A stretch of DNA of 64,000 bases from Lentimonas sp. CC4. GTDB lineage: Bacteria; Verrucomicrobiota; Verrucomicrobiia; Opitutales; Coraliomargaritaceae. The translations under genes were made by a program, and so were the position numbers. The stretch spans positions 2,628,001-2,692,000 of the forward strand of contig NZ_CACVBO010000001.1 in NCBI RefSeq assembly GCF_902728235.1. The letters run 5' to 3'. This document shows positions 42,971 to 52,943 of this stretch, one piece after another; the first letter of the stretch is position 1; each line of letters starts with the position of its first letter. The notes beneath the pieces are model-generated. The model worked only from the letters and a program-made list of their open reading frames with translations, was not told the DNA's origin and ran no database searches.

Positions 42971-44440
42971 TTGAATTCTAATCTACAGTCCAACTCTCAG
43001 TCCACTCCCGCGAGTGCATCCGTGCGCACCGTGTTGAGTGAGATCGATGCATCCATACGGTTCCCGGCATTGTTCTTTGTCGTCTCGGCGCTCGTCTGGC
43101 TCATCATCGGCTCGGCTTTCACGCTGATTACGGCCTACCAATCGCATGAGCCTATGTTTATGGCTGGTTACGAGTTCGTCACTTACGGGCGCCTCTATCC
43201 AGTTGCGACCAACGCGATGCTGTTTGGCTGGGGCTGCAATAGCATCTTTGCGATCGGTCTCTGGATCATTGCTCGTTTGTCGCAAGCACCGTTCCGTAAT
43301 GGAGGCTTACTCATCGTCGCAGGCATCTTCTGGAACCTTGGTTTAAAGGTCGGCCTATTTGGTATTCTTGCCGGTGATCTCAATGCGGCTGAGTTCCTTG
43401 AACTGCCTGGTTATGCCACTCCGCTTTTGCTGGTTGCATATGCACTCATCGGAGCATGGGGCATCATGGCATTTCGTGCTCGTCAAGGGGACAGTGTTTA
43501 CGTTTCGCAGTGGTATATCCTCGGCGCACTTTTCTGGTTCCCTTGGATCTATATGATCTCTGAGTTCTTGGTTGTTTGGTTTCCTGCGCGTGGCGTGGTT
43601 CAAGCAGTCACCGCAAATTGGTTTAACGCAAGTATTCAAAACCTCTGGCTCACCCCGATGGCATTGGCAGTGGCGTATTATGTGATTCCTAAGGTGCTCG
43701 GTCGCCCGATTCACTCTTACACATTGGCACTGCTCGGTTTTGTCTCTTTAGCACTGCTTGGCAGTTGGACAGGGATGGTCAATTTGATCGGTGGTCCAGT
43801 TCCGATCTGGATGAGCTCGGTGAGTATCGTCGCTGCGGTAATGATGGTGATTCCAGTGCTCGCAGTGGGTATCAACCTTTTCATGACAGTGAAAGGCCGC
43901 AAGGCTGACGTCTGGCGCAGTCCCGCGCTTCGCTTCGTGATGTTCGGTATACTGTCTTACTTTTTTGCCAGCCTTGTTGGTTCGGCAATGGCATTTCGCT
44001 CAGTCAGTGAGATTACACACTTTACGACTTTCGCCACTGGGCAAACACAACACTTGGTTTATGGCTTCTTCACGATGGTGATGTTTGGTGGTCTTTACTA
44101 CATGCTACCTCGCCTTACGAAGCGCGAGTGGCCGTCCGCAACCTTGATCTTCTTCCACTTCTGGGGCAGTGCGATCGGTATCACTACAATCGTGGTGTCA
44201 CTACTTGTCGGTGGCTGGTTAGCTGGTGTTCAAATGAACAACGCAGAGGTGCCATTCCTTGAGATTGTTCGATTGATGGAGCCTTGGCTAGAGATCCGTT
44301 CGATTGGAGTCATTTGCCTCGCAATTGGACATATTGCTTTTGCTATTAATTTTATTTGGATGCTCTGTGCGACTGGTTCGTTCCGTGCGAAGCAAGGGCC
44401 GACATTGCTTGAGTCTGCTAACCAGGAGGGTGCAGCGTAA
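42971..44440 (+). CDS. CcoN-like (cbb3 oxidase subunit I fold) protein lacking all canonical metal ligands
   Basis: This 489-residue protein has about twelve helices and aligns along its length with cbb3 oxidase subunit I: '[20 protein letters not shown]', '[20 protein letters not shown]' and '[20 protein letters not shown]'. Yet the ligands are replaced. The low-spin heme His is Ala79 ('YPVAT' for 'RPLHT'). The copper His of 'GHN' is Ala220. The tandem copper His pair is Val270-Asn271 ('TGMVN' for 'AGPHH'). The two heme His of 'GHVH' are Gln358 and Gln360 ('TGQTQ'). The cross-linked Tyr is also absent. It is thus unlikely to reduce oxygen. The annotated start is TTG; GTG at 43022 is possible. 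It is followed by ccoO with a TAATG overlap. Confidence 0.85.
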   Translation: MNSNLQSNSQSTPASASVRTVLSEIDASIRFPALFFVVSALVWLIIGSAFTLITAYQSHEPMFMAGYEFVTYGRLYPVATNAMLFGWGCNSIFAIGLWIIARLSQAPFRNGGLLIVAGIFWNLGLKVGLFGILAGDLNAAEFLELPGYATPLLLVAYALIGAWGIMAFRARQGDSVYVSQWYILGALFWFPWIYMISEFLVVWFPARGVVQAVTANWFNASIQNLWLTPMALAVAYYVIPKVLGRPIHSYTLALLGFVSLALLGSWTGMVNLIGGPVPIWMSSVSIVAAVMMVIPVLAVGINLFMTVKGRKADVWRSPALRFVMFGILSYFFASLVGSAMAFRSVSEITHFTTFATGQTQHLVYGFFTMVMFGGLYYMLPRLTKREWPSATLIFFHFWGSAIGITTIVVSLLVGGWLAGVQMNNAEVPFLEIVRLMEPWLEIRSIGVICLAIGHIAFAINFIWMLCATGSFRAKQGPTLLESANQEGAA

Positions 44441-45096
44441 TGAAAAATCTACCGATTCTTTTTTGTGGGATCTTAACCGCCTTAGCGTTTTCGCTAGTGG
44501 GCTTAGTTCTCAGCAGTTACATTCAACTCGGCAGTTTGACTCAAACCACCGAGACCTTAGATGAGCTAGGCAATCCGATTGCGGGTGAAACATTGTATCC
44601 TGCGAAGATGACAGGCGTCGCAGAGCAGGGGCGTGCTGTTTACGCTGAGCTCGGTTGCGTCTATTGCCACACGCAGCAAGTGCGTCGAGCTGGTTACGGT
44701 TCTGATGTTGAGCGTGAGTGGGGCAAACGCGGCACTGTCGCTCGTGACTACGTCATGCAAGACAATGTATTACTTGGTAGCCACCGTATTGGTCCCGATT
44801 TGATGGCCGTAGGTGAGCGTCGTGAGAATGCCAACTGGCATCACCTACACCTCTACAACCCTAGGATTACATCTAAGGGGCAGTCGATCATGCCACAGTA
44901 TTCGTTCCTTTACGAAACTCGCGAGATCGAGGGGGCTGTATCAGCCAACGCGCTACAGTTTGAGGCGGATTCTATTTATGCACCCGCTGCCGGATACGAA
45001 GTCGTGCCTACTCAGCGCGCCGAAGCATTGGTTGGGTATCTCCTCAGCCTAAAACTTAATTATAGCCTTCCAGAGGCTCAAATTCCCGAAGAATGA
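44440..45096 (+). CDS. ccoO: CcoO-like monoheme cytochrome c subunit
   Basis: This 218-residue protein resembles cbb3 subunit II: an N-terminal membrane helix ('[20 protein letters not shown]'), then the heme motif '[16 protein letters not shown]'. '[20 protein letters not shown]' and '[12 protein letters not shown]' follow, with '[16 protein letters not shown]' where the Met is a likely axial ligand. The match to the family core is good even though the partner subunit I is degenerate. Its stop overlaps the start of the next cytochrome gene (ATGA). Confidence 0.9.
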   Translation: MKNLPILFCGILTALAFSLVGLVLSSYIQLGSLTQTTETLDELGNPIAGETLYPAKMTGVAEQGRAVYAELGCVYCHTQQVRRAGYGSDVEREWGKRGTVARDYVMQDNVLLGSHRIGPDLMAVGERRENANWHHLHLYNPRITSKGQSIMPQYSFLYETREIEGAVSANALQFEADSIYAPAAGYEVVPTQRAEALVGYLLSLKLNYSLPEAQIPEE

Positions 45097-45806
45097 GCGA
45101 CGAGCAACACAACAACGATACGGGCGAGCAGGAACTGCATGACTCGCTCATGCGCGAGCAGGAAGAGCCGCGTGATGGCTCCTCGCCGATTCCGATTTTC
45201 ATACTCTTTCTTTTTGCTGCGCTTTGCTTTTGGGGTGGGGTGTATTTGATCGAGTTCGGTGGACACTTTAATAAGGACGCTTATACCTTGGATTTCGATC
45301 CGAATGCAGAAGTCGTCGTCGTGCAAGTCTCACTCTACGACCGTGGCGCTAAGGTATTTAAGGCACAGTGTGTGGCCTGTCACCAAGACTCAGGTCTCGG
45401 TGTGCCAGGTGTTTATCCACCGCTTGCAGGTTCAGAATGGGTGACTGGTCACCAAGAAAGCCTCGCACGTATCTTGATCAATGGTCTCAATGGCCCCATC
45501 GAAGTCGCAGGCAATACATATAATGGTAACATGCCAGCCTTCGGCCCAAGTGGCCTGAACCTCAAGCCTTTGGAGATTGCAGGTGTCTTAACCTACATTC
45601 GCCAAGAGTGGGGTAACGAAGCCTCTGAAGTCACTGAAGCGACCATGAACGGCTACATGGACCAATACGGTTCACGCAGCACACCATGGACCGCAGAAGA
45701 AGTCGTCATCGATCTAGGTGAAGAGCCCGTTTCCGAAGCACCTGCAGCTGAAGAAGCACCTGCGGAAGCGGGCGAAGAAGCGCCAGCCGAAGTCGCAGCT
45801 CACTAA
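45093..45806 (+). CDS. Membrane-anchored monoheme cytochrome c, CcoP position
   Basis: This 237-residue protein has an N-terminal helix ('[20 protein letters not shown]') and a class I cytochrome c domain. The heme site is '[20 protein letters not shown]', and '[20 protein letters not shown]' contains the sixth-ligand Met. It has only one CxxCH, whereas CcoP of true cbb3 oxidases has two. The last 40 residues are Glu/Ala/Pro-rich ('[18 protein letters not shown]'). It is the last gene of the operon, before a clear terminator. Confidence 0.88.
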   Translation: MSDEQHNNDTGEQELHDSLMREQEEPRDGSSPIPIFILFLFAALCFWGGVYLIEFGGHFNKDAYTLDFDPNAEVVVVQVSLYDRGAKVFKAQCVACHQDSGLGVPGVYPPLAGSEWVTGHQESLARILINGLNGPIEVAGNTYNGNMPAFGPSGLNLKPLEIAGVLTYIRQEWGNEASEVTEATMNGYMDQYGSRSTPWTAEEVVIDLGEEPVSEAPAAEEAPAEAGEEAPAEVAAH

Positions 45807-45827
45807 GCAGTTCATTCTTTAACCACT

Positions 45828-45863
45828 AAGCCTCGCATGGATTGATTCCTGCGAGGCTTTTTT
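45828..45863 (+). terminator. Rho-independent terminator of the act/cco operon
   Basis: AAGCCTCGCA pairs with TGCGAGGCTT around a 12-base loop and is followed by TTTTT, 21 bases after the last stop codon. Confidence 0.9.
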
Positions 45864-45876
45864 GTAGAGTAGCGCC

Positions 45877-45901
45877 GTGATACAGACATTCTTGTCTGTC
45901 A
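45877..45901. repeat. Single ACAGACA hairpin repeat
   Basis: GTGATACAGACATTC runs into TTGTCTGTCA with a 7-bp stem (ACAGACA/TGTCTGT). It is in the same orientation as the left halves at 4053 and 25711. Confidence 0.8.
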
Positions 45902-46004
45902 CCGAGCCTCAGTTGTCAGTCTTACGTGTAGCGGATCAGCGAAGCCGTTTCGACCGCTGAACCAACGCATTCTCTAAGCGTGACATGAATCACGAGTCAC
46001 CAAT

Positions 46005-46030
46005 GTAGCGCGGATCTTTAGACCGCGTCA
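46005..46030. repeat. GTAGC..TCTTTAG..CGC hairpin repeat
   Basis: GTAGCGCGGATCTTTAGACC plus GCGTCA belongs to the family at 23866, 23920, 62240 and 62605. The stem CGCGG/CCGCG is retained with different bases in other copies. Confidence 0.65.
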
Positions 46031-46125
46031 CCGTGCCTTAGGATCTGTTTACATCTTCGTTAGTGATCAGGTTCGGCTGAACCCATTGATATATGCGGTG
46101 CTATTGGCCTTTTCCAAAAAAATGA

Positions 46126-49100
46126 TTACAGTGTGTCGCTGTTAAGGTAAGCGCTATCATTTTTGATTTGTTTACGAACATGAAAAAGGCTCCATCGTAT
46201 CCCGTGCTTTATGTCGTCAAATCTTGTGAAAAGCTTAAATAGGTGTTGTCGCCATTGTTTCCGTGCCAGTTTTATATCTGATTCGTTGCCATCTAAGCCA
46301 TTGGCTAATACGCGTATTTTTGCGAATTTTAGATATTGCTGCTGAGCCGGACCCATCGTGCTGTTATCTATACGTTGTAACTGTGACGCATACCGTTGAA
46401 CGATTTCTGTGCGTATCTCAAATAGACAGATATAGACGATTTGTCGTTCGTAAGTGTGGTCTGGAATGACGTTATACGAATGATCTAGCAGTTGTTTTAG
46501 CTGGATGGATTGACGCTTTGCGATCATTGCAAGCGCGATGTTCATGAGGAACCATAGCTCTACATTATTACGCTCGCGCCAGTCACTTGCCCAGCGCAAG
46601 GTTGCGCCGTATTGCCTCAGTTTGCCAAAGGAGTAGGTGACCATGCCATACAATGTAGTATGGTTGCGATAGTAAGCGCGGTTACGCCGCACTACCCAAC
46701 GGGTGAGGGTTGATAAATTTTGATCTCCGAGGTGCTCTAGTAGCTCTGAATGCGCGGCTGCGCAGGCTTCATTTTCTTTTGGGATTTTCCGAATTCGAAA
46801 GAGAGTGCGCAGGGCACCTGTTGCCTTGAATGAGGCTTTTGCCCAGTGTTCTCCGAATTCTTTTATATCAGAGTCATTTTCTTTAAGGAATAGGCGCATC
46901 TGTTTCTCAAACCATTTACCATTCTTATGTTTACGTAAGTGTTCACATGAGTCTTTGATTCGTCGATTCAAAGGATCTTGGGTTTGCTCGATTAAGCTTC
47001 TCCATGCGGCATCGTAATTATTCTCATTCGTGTATTTCAGTATGGCATAATAGGCATAGTCGGTTGAGTTTCCGGATGATTTTAGACGTTCTATGACTTT
47101 TTCGGCTTCGGTTGAATTACCTGCATTGAGACAATTATCAAAGTAGTGAGATACGGCGTAATGATAGTCGGGGTCGAGTAAGTAGGCTGTTTTAAATGCC
47201 TCGTTAGCATCCCCCTTTTTTTGTGTATCCAGGCACGCTGCTGCTAGATGTCCAAATGCAATTGCATTGTTTGGCTCGATACGGCTCCAGTGTTTGGCAG
47301 CTTCATAGTAGGCCTGCGAGTTGTCGTTGGCTTTATCGATGCTCTCAGTTAAGTTTGCTGCGGCTCTGATGTTGAGTTCGTCCTGTTCTAGGATTTCTTT
47401 AAATGTCTTGATCGCGAGTTGGATTTTACCTGATTCACGATGGATCAACCCAATACGCATTTGTAGCTGATTGTGTTCTTCAAAGTTGGCAGCCTCATAT
47501 TCGCAACAGGCGATGGCTTCGTCATAGCGGGCGAGTTGGCTTAAGTAGTAACCCTTCAGGTCACGTGCAGTAATATAAGATGGTTTTAGCGCAATCGCCC
47601 TGTCGATGCTGCTCACTGCCTCTAGCCATAGCTGTGAGCAGCTGTAAATATAAGCAAGGTTTAGGGCTCTTTCAGGGCAGTTTGGGTGTTTCTTTGTGTC
47701 ATCAATAAAGTGTTTTATTAATTCATGCTGTTGTTGTTTTCTCGCGTAATGCTGGACTAGTTCATTGCGTGCCCAATGATATTCTGGGTCGATCTTGATT
47801 GCATTAAATAAGGACTCTAGTCCCAATGAGTGGTTATTACATTTGAAGTGAACGATCGCTAGGTAACCATGGTTTGGTGCTTGGTTGGGAGCTTCATCTA
47901 CGAGCTTCTGTGCATGTTCTAAGGCTTCTTCGGACTGTTGCTTTTTTAGTAAATTGTTGATGAGTTGTCGACGAGCATACTCATATTTAGGTGAGAGCTT
48001 AATGGCTTGGCGAAGGGCATTTATTGTATCATCGATACGGTCATGCGCGTCGTAGACTTCCGCTGCTAATTGATGCAACCTAGGTCTGTGAGGGTGCAAG
48101 GTTAAGGCCTGTTTCATTGACGTTAGTTGCTGCTCTAACAGGTTTTGTCGTTGTTGCTCTTGGATAAGTGCGGCCCAGCTTTGCCATAGGTCCGGGCGCT
48201 TAGCTTGAATCATTTCTAGCTTCGACAGGAGTGCCTCACCGCTGATCAGGCGTGGTGCACGCTCAGCAAATACAAGAATTGCTTCGCCGCGATTGACTTG
48301 ACGAATGATCTCTTTTTCTAGGAAATGTAGGCTGTCTTCGTAGTGTGCTTGATTCTCGCAACTTTCGATAAGCAGGTCGATGTTATCCTCGCTATCGATG
48401 GCGTGTTTGAGGTTTGTGCGCAGATACGTGCGTGCAGATTCGAATTCTCCAGTATGCCGTTTACTGTAGGCTAAGTGCCAAAAACCAGAGGCGTTTAGTG
48501 GGTTGATTCGGATCAACTCCTCAGCTGCCTGTGCTGCGTCGTGATAGTTTCCATCTTTTTCGTATAAACTAGCAAGCGCAGACCATGCCCGGTAATCGTT
48601 ATGGTCTTGTTTACAGTGAGCGCGGTAAAGATGAATCGCTTCCTTGGTATTGCCCCGCTCTTTCTCGATGTGAGCCCGGCGAATGCTTAACGTCCTCTCT
48701 TGACTGTAAGTTAATCCGCTGACTTGGGTGGATGCAATGGCTTCATCGAAACGTTTTAATTGGGTGAGGAGGTATGCTTCCCAGTCAATTAAATCGTAAT
48801 GAGACGTTGATTGATTCGCTTGTTGGCAAGCTTCGAGCGCGTCTTCTGAGCCCTTGATTACATGCAAGAATTCGATCAGGCATATCTGTGCATTGTAATC
48901 GTTGGGCTTCTTCTTAACGAGATCTCTCGCCCAGTCAATGATGTGCTCGGGGGTTGCGCTACGTTGTGCAATTCGGAGTAGTTCATTACGCGCCCAGCCA
49001 TACGCTGGGCATAGTTGCACGGCATGTTTGAGGTTTGTTTCAGCACTGGTGAGGTCCCCATCACCAGAGTAGAAACTTGCCATCATTCCATAGTTTGTGT

Positions 49101-52100
49101 CCTCTAGGGGATGTTTGCGGATCTCTTTCTGTAGGATTGCATACGCCTCAGGCTTTCGCTGTTGTTGCCATAGCTTATCGGCGTATGTGCGAATGGCATA
49201 GCTATAGTGAGGGTTACGTTCGACCGTCGTTTTGAGTGCACTGAGTGCTTCGACCGGTTGATGTAGTTGCTCATAGCATAGATGACGTTGATAATAGATT
49301 GCACCGACATACGGGAAGCGCTCTACGGCTTTTGATGATAGATCGAGCGCTTTTTGTGGTTGGTTTATCTGTAGATAGAGTTCAATGCTTACATGCCAGA
49401 CTTGCCATAAATCTGGGCGATTTTTTAGAAGCTCCTCTATCGTATCGAGTGTTTCGTTCAGTGGAAGTAGTCGGTGTAGCTCTTTGCTGAAACTGCGGAT
49501 GCCATCGCCGAAGTTGACTTGCTTACGGATTTGCTCCGCTATAAATTGGCTAATTTGTATACGTTCGCTTAGCGAATGACAGCAGTCGAGGAGACCTTCG
49601 ATAGAACTACTTCGGTCGATATCGATCATCAACGCTTTACGATAGTTGTCGCTGGCCTCAGTTAAGTTGCCCTCTTCTTTGGCTATATCAGCGTGTAGCT
49701 CGAAGTTGACGGCTAAGTGTGGCTCGATTTTCTGCGCTCTTTTTATGAAATGAGTGGCAGCACGGAAGTTGCTTATTTTTTTCGCACAGATCGCGGATTC
49801 TCGAAGTAGCCACGTTCGATCTGGGTAGTGTTCGAGAGCGACTTCTAATGCCGGTGATTGCTCTTGGGGGGAATCTCTGAGAGAGGCGAGATAGTCGACA
49901 TGGATCGCGTAGTTGAGTGGATGTTCTTGTCTCTGTTGCTTGAGGAACGCGCGCGTTGCCGTGTTACCATGTAGGCACTCAGTGAGGTGTCCTATGCGTT
50001 CGATTGCTTTACGGCTGGCGCGGTTGATTTTGAGAATGCGTTGCCAGTCTTTGAGTGCGATTTCAAGATTTCCTTCAGATGCGTCAATTTTTGCTTTTTG
50101 CTCTAACCAAGTTGTTTCCCTTAATATCGAGCGGCTCTCATCTAGCCATTCATGAGCTTTCTCACCGAGGCCATTGTTGTAAAAGGTTTCGATAGCTTTT
50201 GTAATTAAGTCTTCGTCTTTAGGGTTATCTCGAAGGCCATGTTCGATGACTTCAAATGCCTTGTGATGTAGACTGAGGTCTTCAAGGGCTTGGGCATAAG
50301 TGCCCCAGCTTTTTCCTGATTTGTGTCCGAGTTTCTCGGTGCGAAGTCGTAGATAATTTAAGCAATCTGCGTGTTGTCCATTGCGTCGTGCTTTTTGAAA
50401 GTGAAATTCGGCATAGAATTCATCGTAATAACTGAGCGTAGAAGCAAACCGCGCTGCTTCTTGGGCAGCAGGATGATCCTCTAGGTTTGTATAGAGCTGT
50501 GCCCAAATCCAATAGACATGTGAGTTGTAGCTGGATACGTTTTGCACGTGGCGCAGTAGTCGGCGAATTTCACCTCGATGACGGAAATCAGCGATGATCT
50601 GTTCTGCAAGTAAGAGATATAGCTGATAGGGAGCCGGGCGGTTTTTAGGAGCCTCTTGAATAGTCGAGCGTAACAGTGCGCGGCATTCTTCATCTTGTCC
50701 TAGATTGCGTAAGCAATTCGCCTTCTGATGTATATAATAGGGATCCTCTGGATAGAGTGTTAGAATTGTATTGATGCTACTTAGGCGGGCTTCTGTATCG
50801 TCATTATAAGCGGCGAGTTGTAGTTCGGCTAGGTGCTGTAGACGAGGAGACTGAGCAGCATTGCGTATCTGATCTATATGTTTTTGTGCGCTTGATATGT
50901 CATGCTCTAGTAAGGATTGGTGAAATTTGAACAGATGATTGTAGCTGTCCTCCTCTGGTAGCTCAATATTGTTTGCGGAATCAGCCTTGCCTGGAGGAAT
51001 CAATAGCATGCCGCGCAGTCCATTGGTTTGATAGCGCTTGTGAGATTCTTTAGCTAGCCATTCAATTTTTTCTGGGGAACCTGGCTCACGGATATAGTAT
51101 ATACCTTGCACTGCGTCGTAACCCATGACGGCTTGCATGTGAGACGCATACAGGTCGCGTGTGGTTAAGGTGAAGGGGAGATTCCTGTCGATTAATTGAC
51201 AAGCGATGTCCCAGGTTAGGCTGAACTCGCGGACTGTCCATCCGCGCTGTTCAAGCCAGGCTCGTTCAGTTGAGTCACGGGTGCCGTCATAAGTGAGTTC
51301 CCGTGCGATTTCAGTTTGGTCGATAGGAACTCCTAAATACTCAGTAACTGCGGCGATGCTTGCTGGCACGCAAGTGAGATGCTCTTGCTTAATAAAGGGC
51401 ACGTCCAATATACGACCCACTGCGTCTGGTGCTGCATTTTCGACGTTATTGCTCCAAATCTTATGGTAGGGCTGATCGCTTTGTTTAGCACTAGAAACCG
51501 CTTTTACCTGTTTGCCCTGATGAAAGTAGATTTCAGATGCTAAGGCTGCAAAGTTTGATTGCACTCGTTTTTCAGCCAAGGGGCTAAGTGTGCGTAAACG
51601 CGGGAGTAGCTCTTCTGCTGTTGAATAGTCATCATTCTCTATGAGTAGACGAATGTGACGGTAGCAAATTGTGCGGTCTTCGCACTGTGCGTTTATTTTC
51701 GCATACAACTCGATTGCATCACTAAGCTTACGTTCTAGGTAGCATATCTCTGCGAGGCGAATGGTTGCCGAAGGGGACGTTGGATCGATTGTGAGTGCCT
51801 TTTCTAGGCATTCACGAGCCTGTTTCGGATCATCGTTTGCTTGAGCGATTTCAGCTTCGAATAGCAGTTTGTGTTTTTCGTTCAGACCGTTTGCTTCGGC
51901 GTTGGATAGTTCTGCCCTGGCTTGTTCGTAGTCGCGTAATTTGATTAACAAACGGGCACGTTGTGAGTGGTATTTGAGCGTGACTGCTGTATCTTCGACA
52001 GTGTCGATGTTGATTGACTGTAGTAGCTTCCATCCTGCCCAAAAACCTCGTCGATTGATGTGCGTTTGTGTGGCAGCGAGGGTTAACTCAGCTGTTCTTT

Positions 52101-52305
52101 CATTAGACCGATGGTTCCGTAGGATGATTGAGTCGCCGTAGCGTGGGGCACCCAGTGCACGGAGCGTTTTTGCTGCTTCGATTGTGATTAAGGGGTCTTT
52201 CCAATCCTTTAGATTTCCTTGGCCCTTGAATAGGGCATAAGCCTCGAGGTATTTGCATGCGAGGTTGCAATCGAGTATGGTCTTCTTGTCCAGCAGTGTA
52301 GGCAT
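46126..52305 (-). CDS. Giant TPR protein with an embedded C39-peptidase-like domain
   Basis: This 2,059-residue cytoplasmic-looking protein has no signal peptide. An N-terminal TPR region (about 110-270) is followed by a papain-like C39 domain (about 300-440): 'VPFIKQEHLTCVPASIAAVT' with Gln307 and Cys312, His389 in 'YASHMQAVMGYD', and 'YYIREPGSP', where the usual Asp-Pro is Glu407-Pro. The other 1,600 residues are TPR-type helical repeats ('LTIDPTSPSATIRLAE', 'ALTLHPHRPRLHQLAAEVYD', 'AIKLSPKYEYARRQL', 'AIALKPSYITARDLKGYY'). The C39 fold normally cuts leader peptides or acts as a transglutaminase-like enzyme. The possible role is proteolysis of, or binding to, a large partner; the substrate is unknown. 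A candidate promoter with a palindromic operator lies upstream. Confidence 0.85.
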   Translation of the reverse strand: MPTLLDKKTILDCNLACKYLEAYALFKGQGNLKDWKDPLITIEAAKTLRALGAPRYGDSIILRNHRSNERTAELTLAATQTHINRRGFWAGWKLLQSINIDTVEDTAVTLKYHSQRARLLIKLRDYEQARAELSNAEANGLNEKHKLLFEAEIAQANDDPKQARECLEKALTIDPTSPSATIRLAEICYLERKLSDAIELYAKINAQCEDRTICYRHIRLLIENDDYSTAEELLPRLRTLSPLAEKRVQSNFAALASEIYFHQGKQVKAVSSAKQSDQPYHKIWSNNVENAAPDAVGRILDVPFIKQEHLTCVPASIAAVTEYLGVPIDQTEIARELTYDGTRDSTERAWLEQRGWTVREFSLTWDIACQLIDRNLPFTLTTRDLYASHMQAVMGYDAVQGIYYIREPGSPEKIEWLAKESHKRYQTNGLRGMLLIPPGKADSANNIELPEEDSYNHLFKFHQSLLEHDISSAQKHIDQIRNAAQSPRLQHLAELQLAAYNDDTEARLSSINTILTLYPEDPYYIHQKANCLRNLGQDEECRALLRSTIQEAPKNRPAPYQLYLLLAEQIIADFRHRGEIRRLLRHVQNVSSYNSHVYWIWAQLYTNLEDHPAAQEAARFASTLSYYDEFYAEFHFQKARRNGQHADCLNYLRLRTEKLGHKSGKSWGTYAQALEDLSLHHKAFEVIEHGLRDNPKDEDLITKAIETFYNNGLGEKAHEWLDESRSILRETTWLEQKAKIDASEGNLEIALKDWQRILKINRASRKAIERIGHLTECLHGNTATRAFLKQQRQEHPLNYAIHVDYLASLRDSPQEQSPALEVALEHYPDRTWLLRESAICAKKISNFRAATHFIKRAQKIEPHLAVNFELHADIAKEEGNLTEASDNYRKALMIDIDRSSSIEGLLDCCHSLSERIQISQFIAEQIRKQVNFGDGIRSFSKELHRLLPLNETLDTIEELLKNRPDLWQVWHVSIELYLQINQPQKALDLSSKAVERFPYVGAIYYQRHLCYEQLHQPVEALSALKTTVERNPHYSYAIRTYADKLWQQQRKPEAYAILQKEIRKHPLEDTNYGMMASFYSGDGDLTSAETNLKHAVQLCPAYGWARNELLRIAQRSATPEHIIDWARDLVKKKPNDYNAQICLIEFLHVIKGSEDALEACQQANQSTSHYDLIDWEAYLLTQLKRFDEAIASTQVSGLTYSQERTLSIRRAHIEKERGNTKEAIHLYRAHCKQDHNDYRAWSALASLYEKDGNYHDAAQAAEELIRINPLNASGFWHLAYSKRHTGEFESARTYLRTNLKHAIDSEDNIDLLIESCENQAHYEDSLHFLEKEIIRQVNRGEAILVFAERAPRLISGEALLSKLEMIQAKRPDLWQSWAALIQEQQRQNLLEQQLTSMKQALTLHPHRPRLHQLAAEVYDAHDRIDDTINALRQAIKLSPKYEYARRQLINNLLKKQQSEEALEHAQKLVDEAPNQAPNHGYLAIVHFKCNNHSLGLESLFNAIKIDPEYHWARNELVQHYARKQQQHELIKHFIDDTKKHPNCPERALNLAYIYSCSQLWLEAVSSIDRAIALKPSYITARDLKGYYLSQLARYDEAIACCEYEAANFEEHNQLQMRIGLIHRESGKIQLAIKTFKEILEQDELNIRAAANLTESIDKANDNSQAYYEAAKHWSRIEPNNAIAFGHLAAACLDTQKKGDANEAFKTAYLLDPDYHYAVSHYFDNCLNAGNSTEAEKVIERLKSSGNSTDYAYYAILKYTNENNYDAAWRSLIEQTQDPLNRRIKDSCEHLRKHKNGKWFEKQMRLFLKENDSDIKEFGEHWAKASFKATGALRTLFRIRKIPKENEACAAAHSELLEHLGDQNLSTLTRWVVRRNRAYYRNHTTLYGMVTYSFGKLRQYGATLRWASDWRERNNVELWFLMNIALAMIAKRQSIQLKQLLDHSYNVIPDHTYERQIVYICLFEIRTEIVQRYASQLQRIDNSTMGPAQQQYLKFAKIRVLANGLDGNESDIKLARKQWRQHLFKLFTRFDDIKHGIRWSLFHVRKQIKNDSAYLNSDTL

Positions 52306-52311
52306 ATACTA

Positions 52312-52356
52312 AATATATTGATGTCTGTTACACGACTGTCAAAGCCGTTTGACAGT
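52312..52356 (-). promoter_or_regulatory. Promoter and palindromic operator of the giant TPR gene
   Basis: On the minus strand TTGACA (complement of 52337-52342) and TATATT (complement of 52312-52317) are separated by 19 bases, just before the start codon. The -35 lies in a perfect inverted repeat ACTGTCAAA-GCCG-TTTGACAGT (52335-52356), which fits a repressor site. The spacing is slightly long and the transcript would have a very short leader. Confidence 0.5.
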
Positions 52357-52451
52357 AGCTGATTTTCTCTGCCATTTTATCCCTTGTTGAGTCACTTGAT
52401 AAAGGAAATGAATATTATTATACAAAATGGAGTGGTGTGGCTATTCGAGTT

Positions 52452-52485
52452 CAGGCTTGTTCCTATTCATAACGTTTATCAGAGT
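52452..52485. repeat. 34-bp direct repeat, copy 1
   Basis: CAGGCTTGTTCCTATTCATA followed by ACGTTTATCAGAGT is matched at 54229-54262 (29 of 34 positions). The pair brackets the two membrane-protein genes at 52537-54041. Confidence 0.8.
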
Positions 52486-52536
52486 CTGCTTCTGTTGTGC
52501 TGACTAAATCTGCCAGAATCACTGAACTGACAAAAC

Positions 52537-52896
52537 ATGAAAAAAGAATTCGAGAGCTTCCTTGTTTGGTATATCCCAGTATCAATTTTATCGACAGTGA
52601 TTGCATCCATGTGTCTACCCATCTGGACGAAAGGAATCGCACAGGATGTCGCCACCGGTGGAGACGTCGAGTTTGGTATCCTATACACTCTGATCGTCAC
52701 CTTTTCGGGGAGTGTTCATAAACTGGTCGCTGCGGTCTGGTTGTGGCACCAACAGAAGAAAGCAAATGGTAGGTTTGTTCTATGGGCACTCTTTGGGTTC
52801 TTCTCCGGGATTTGGGCAGTCGCGTTTCATATCGGGTTCAGTATTTATAAGGATACTCAGCCTAGAACAATACCGCCAGTAGAACGCTCTGCGTGA
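52537..52896 (+). CDS. Small three-helix membrane protein
   Basis: This 119-residue protein has three hydrophobic segments: 'FLVWYIPVSILSTVIASMCL', 'FGILYTLIVTFSGSVHKLVA' and 'FVLWALFGFFSGIWAVAFHI'. It has a Lys/Arg-rich loop between the second and third. Its layout resembles the 117-residue protein at 57901-58254, including an N-terminal 'F(L/E)xFLxW' phrase, so the two may be paralogues. I do not recognise the family. Confidence 0.65.
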   Translation: MKKEFESFLVWYIPVSILSTVIASMCLPIWTKGIAQDVATGGDVEFGILYTLIVTFSGSVHKLVAAVWLWHQQKKANGRFVLWALFGFFSGIWAVAFHIGFSIYKDTQPRTIPPVERSA

Positions 52897-52943
52897 GCCA
52901 TGTTGAATGAGATAAGGTGAAGTCATCACTTGTTAGCTAAGAA

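Larger units (their letters stand above)
45807..46125. other. 319-bp intergenic region after the act/cco operon
   Basis: It contains the terminator, one copy of the ACAGACA hairpin repeat, and a GTAGCGCGGATCTTTAGACC hairpin (46005-46030). No gene is seen. Confidence 0.7.

Noticed and set aside
42971-45806. A functional cbb3 cytochrome oxidase operon
   Set aside because: The gene order fits, but the subunit I lacks all six His ligands and the CcoP-position protein has only one heme site.
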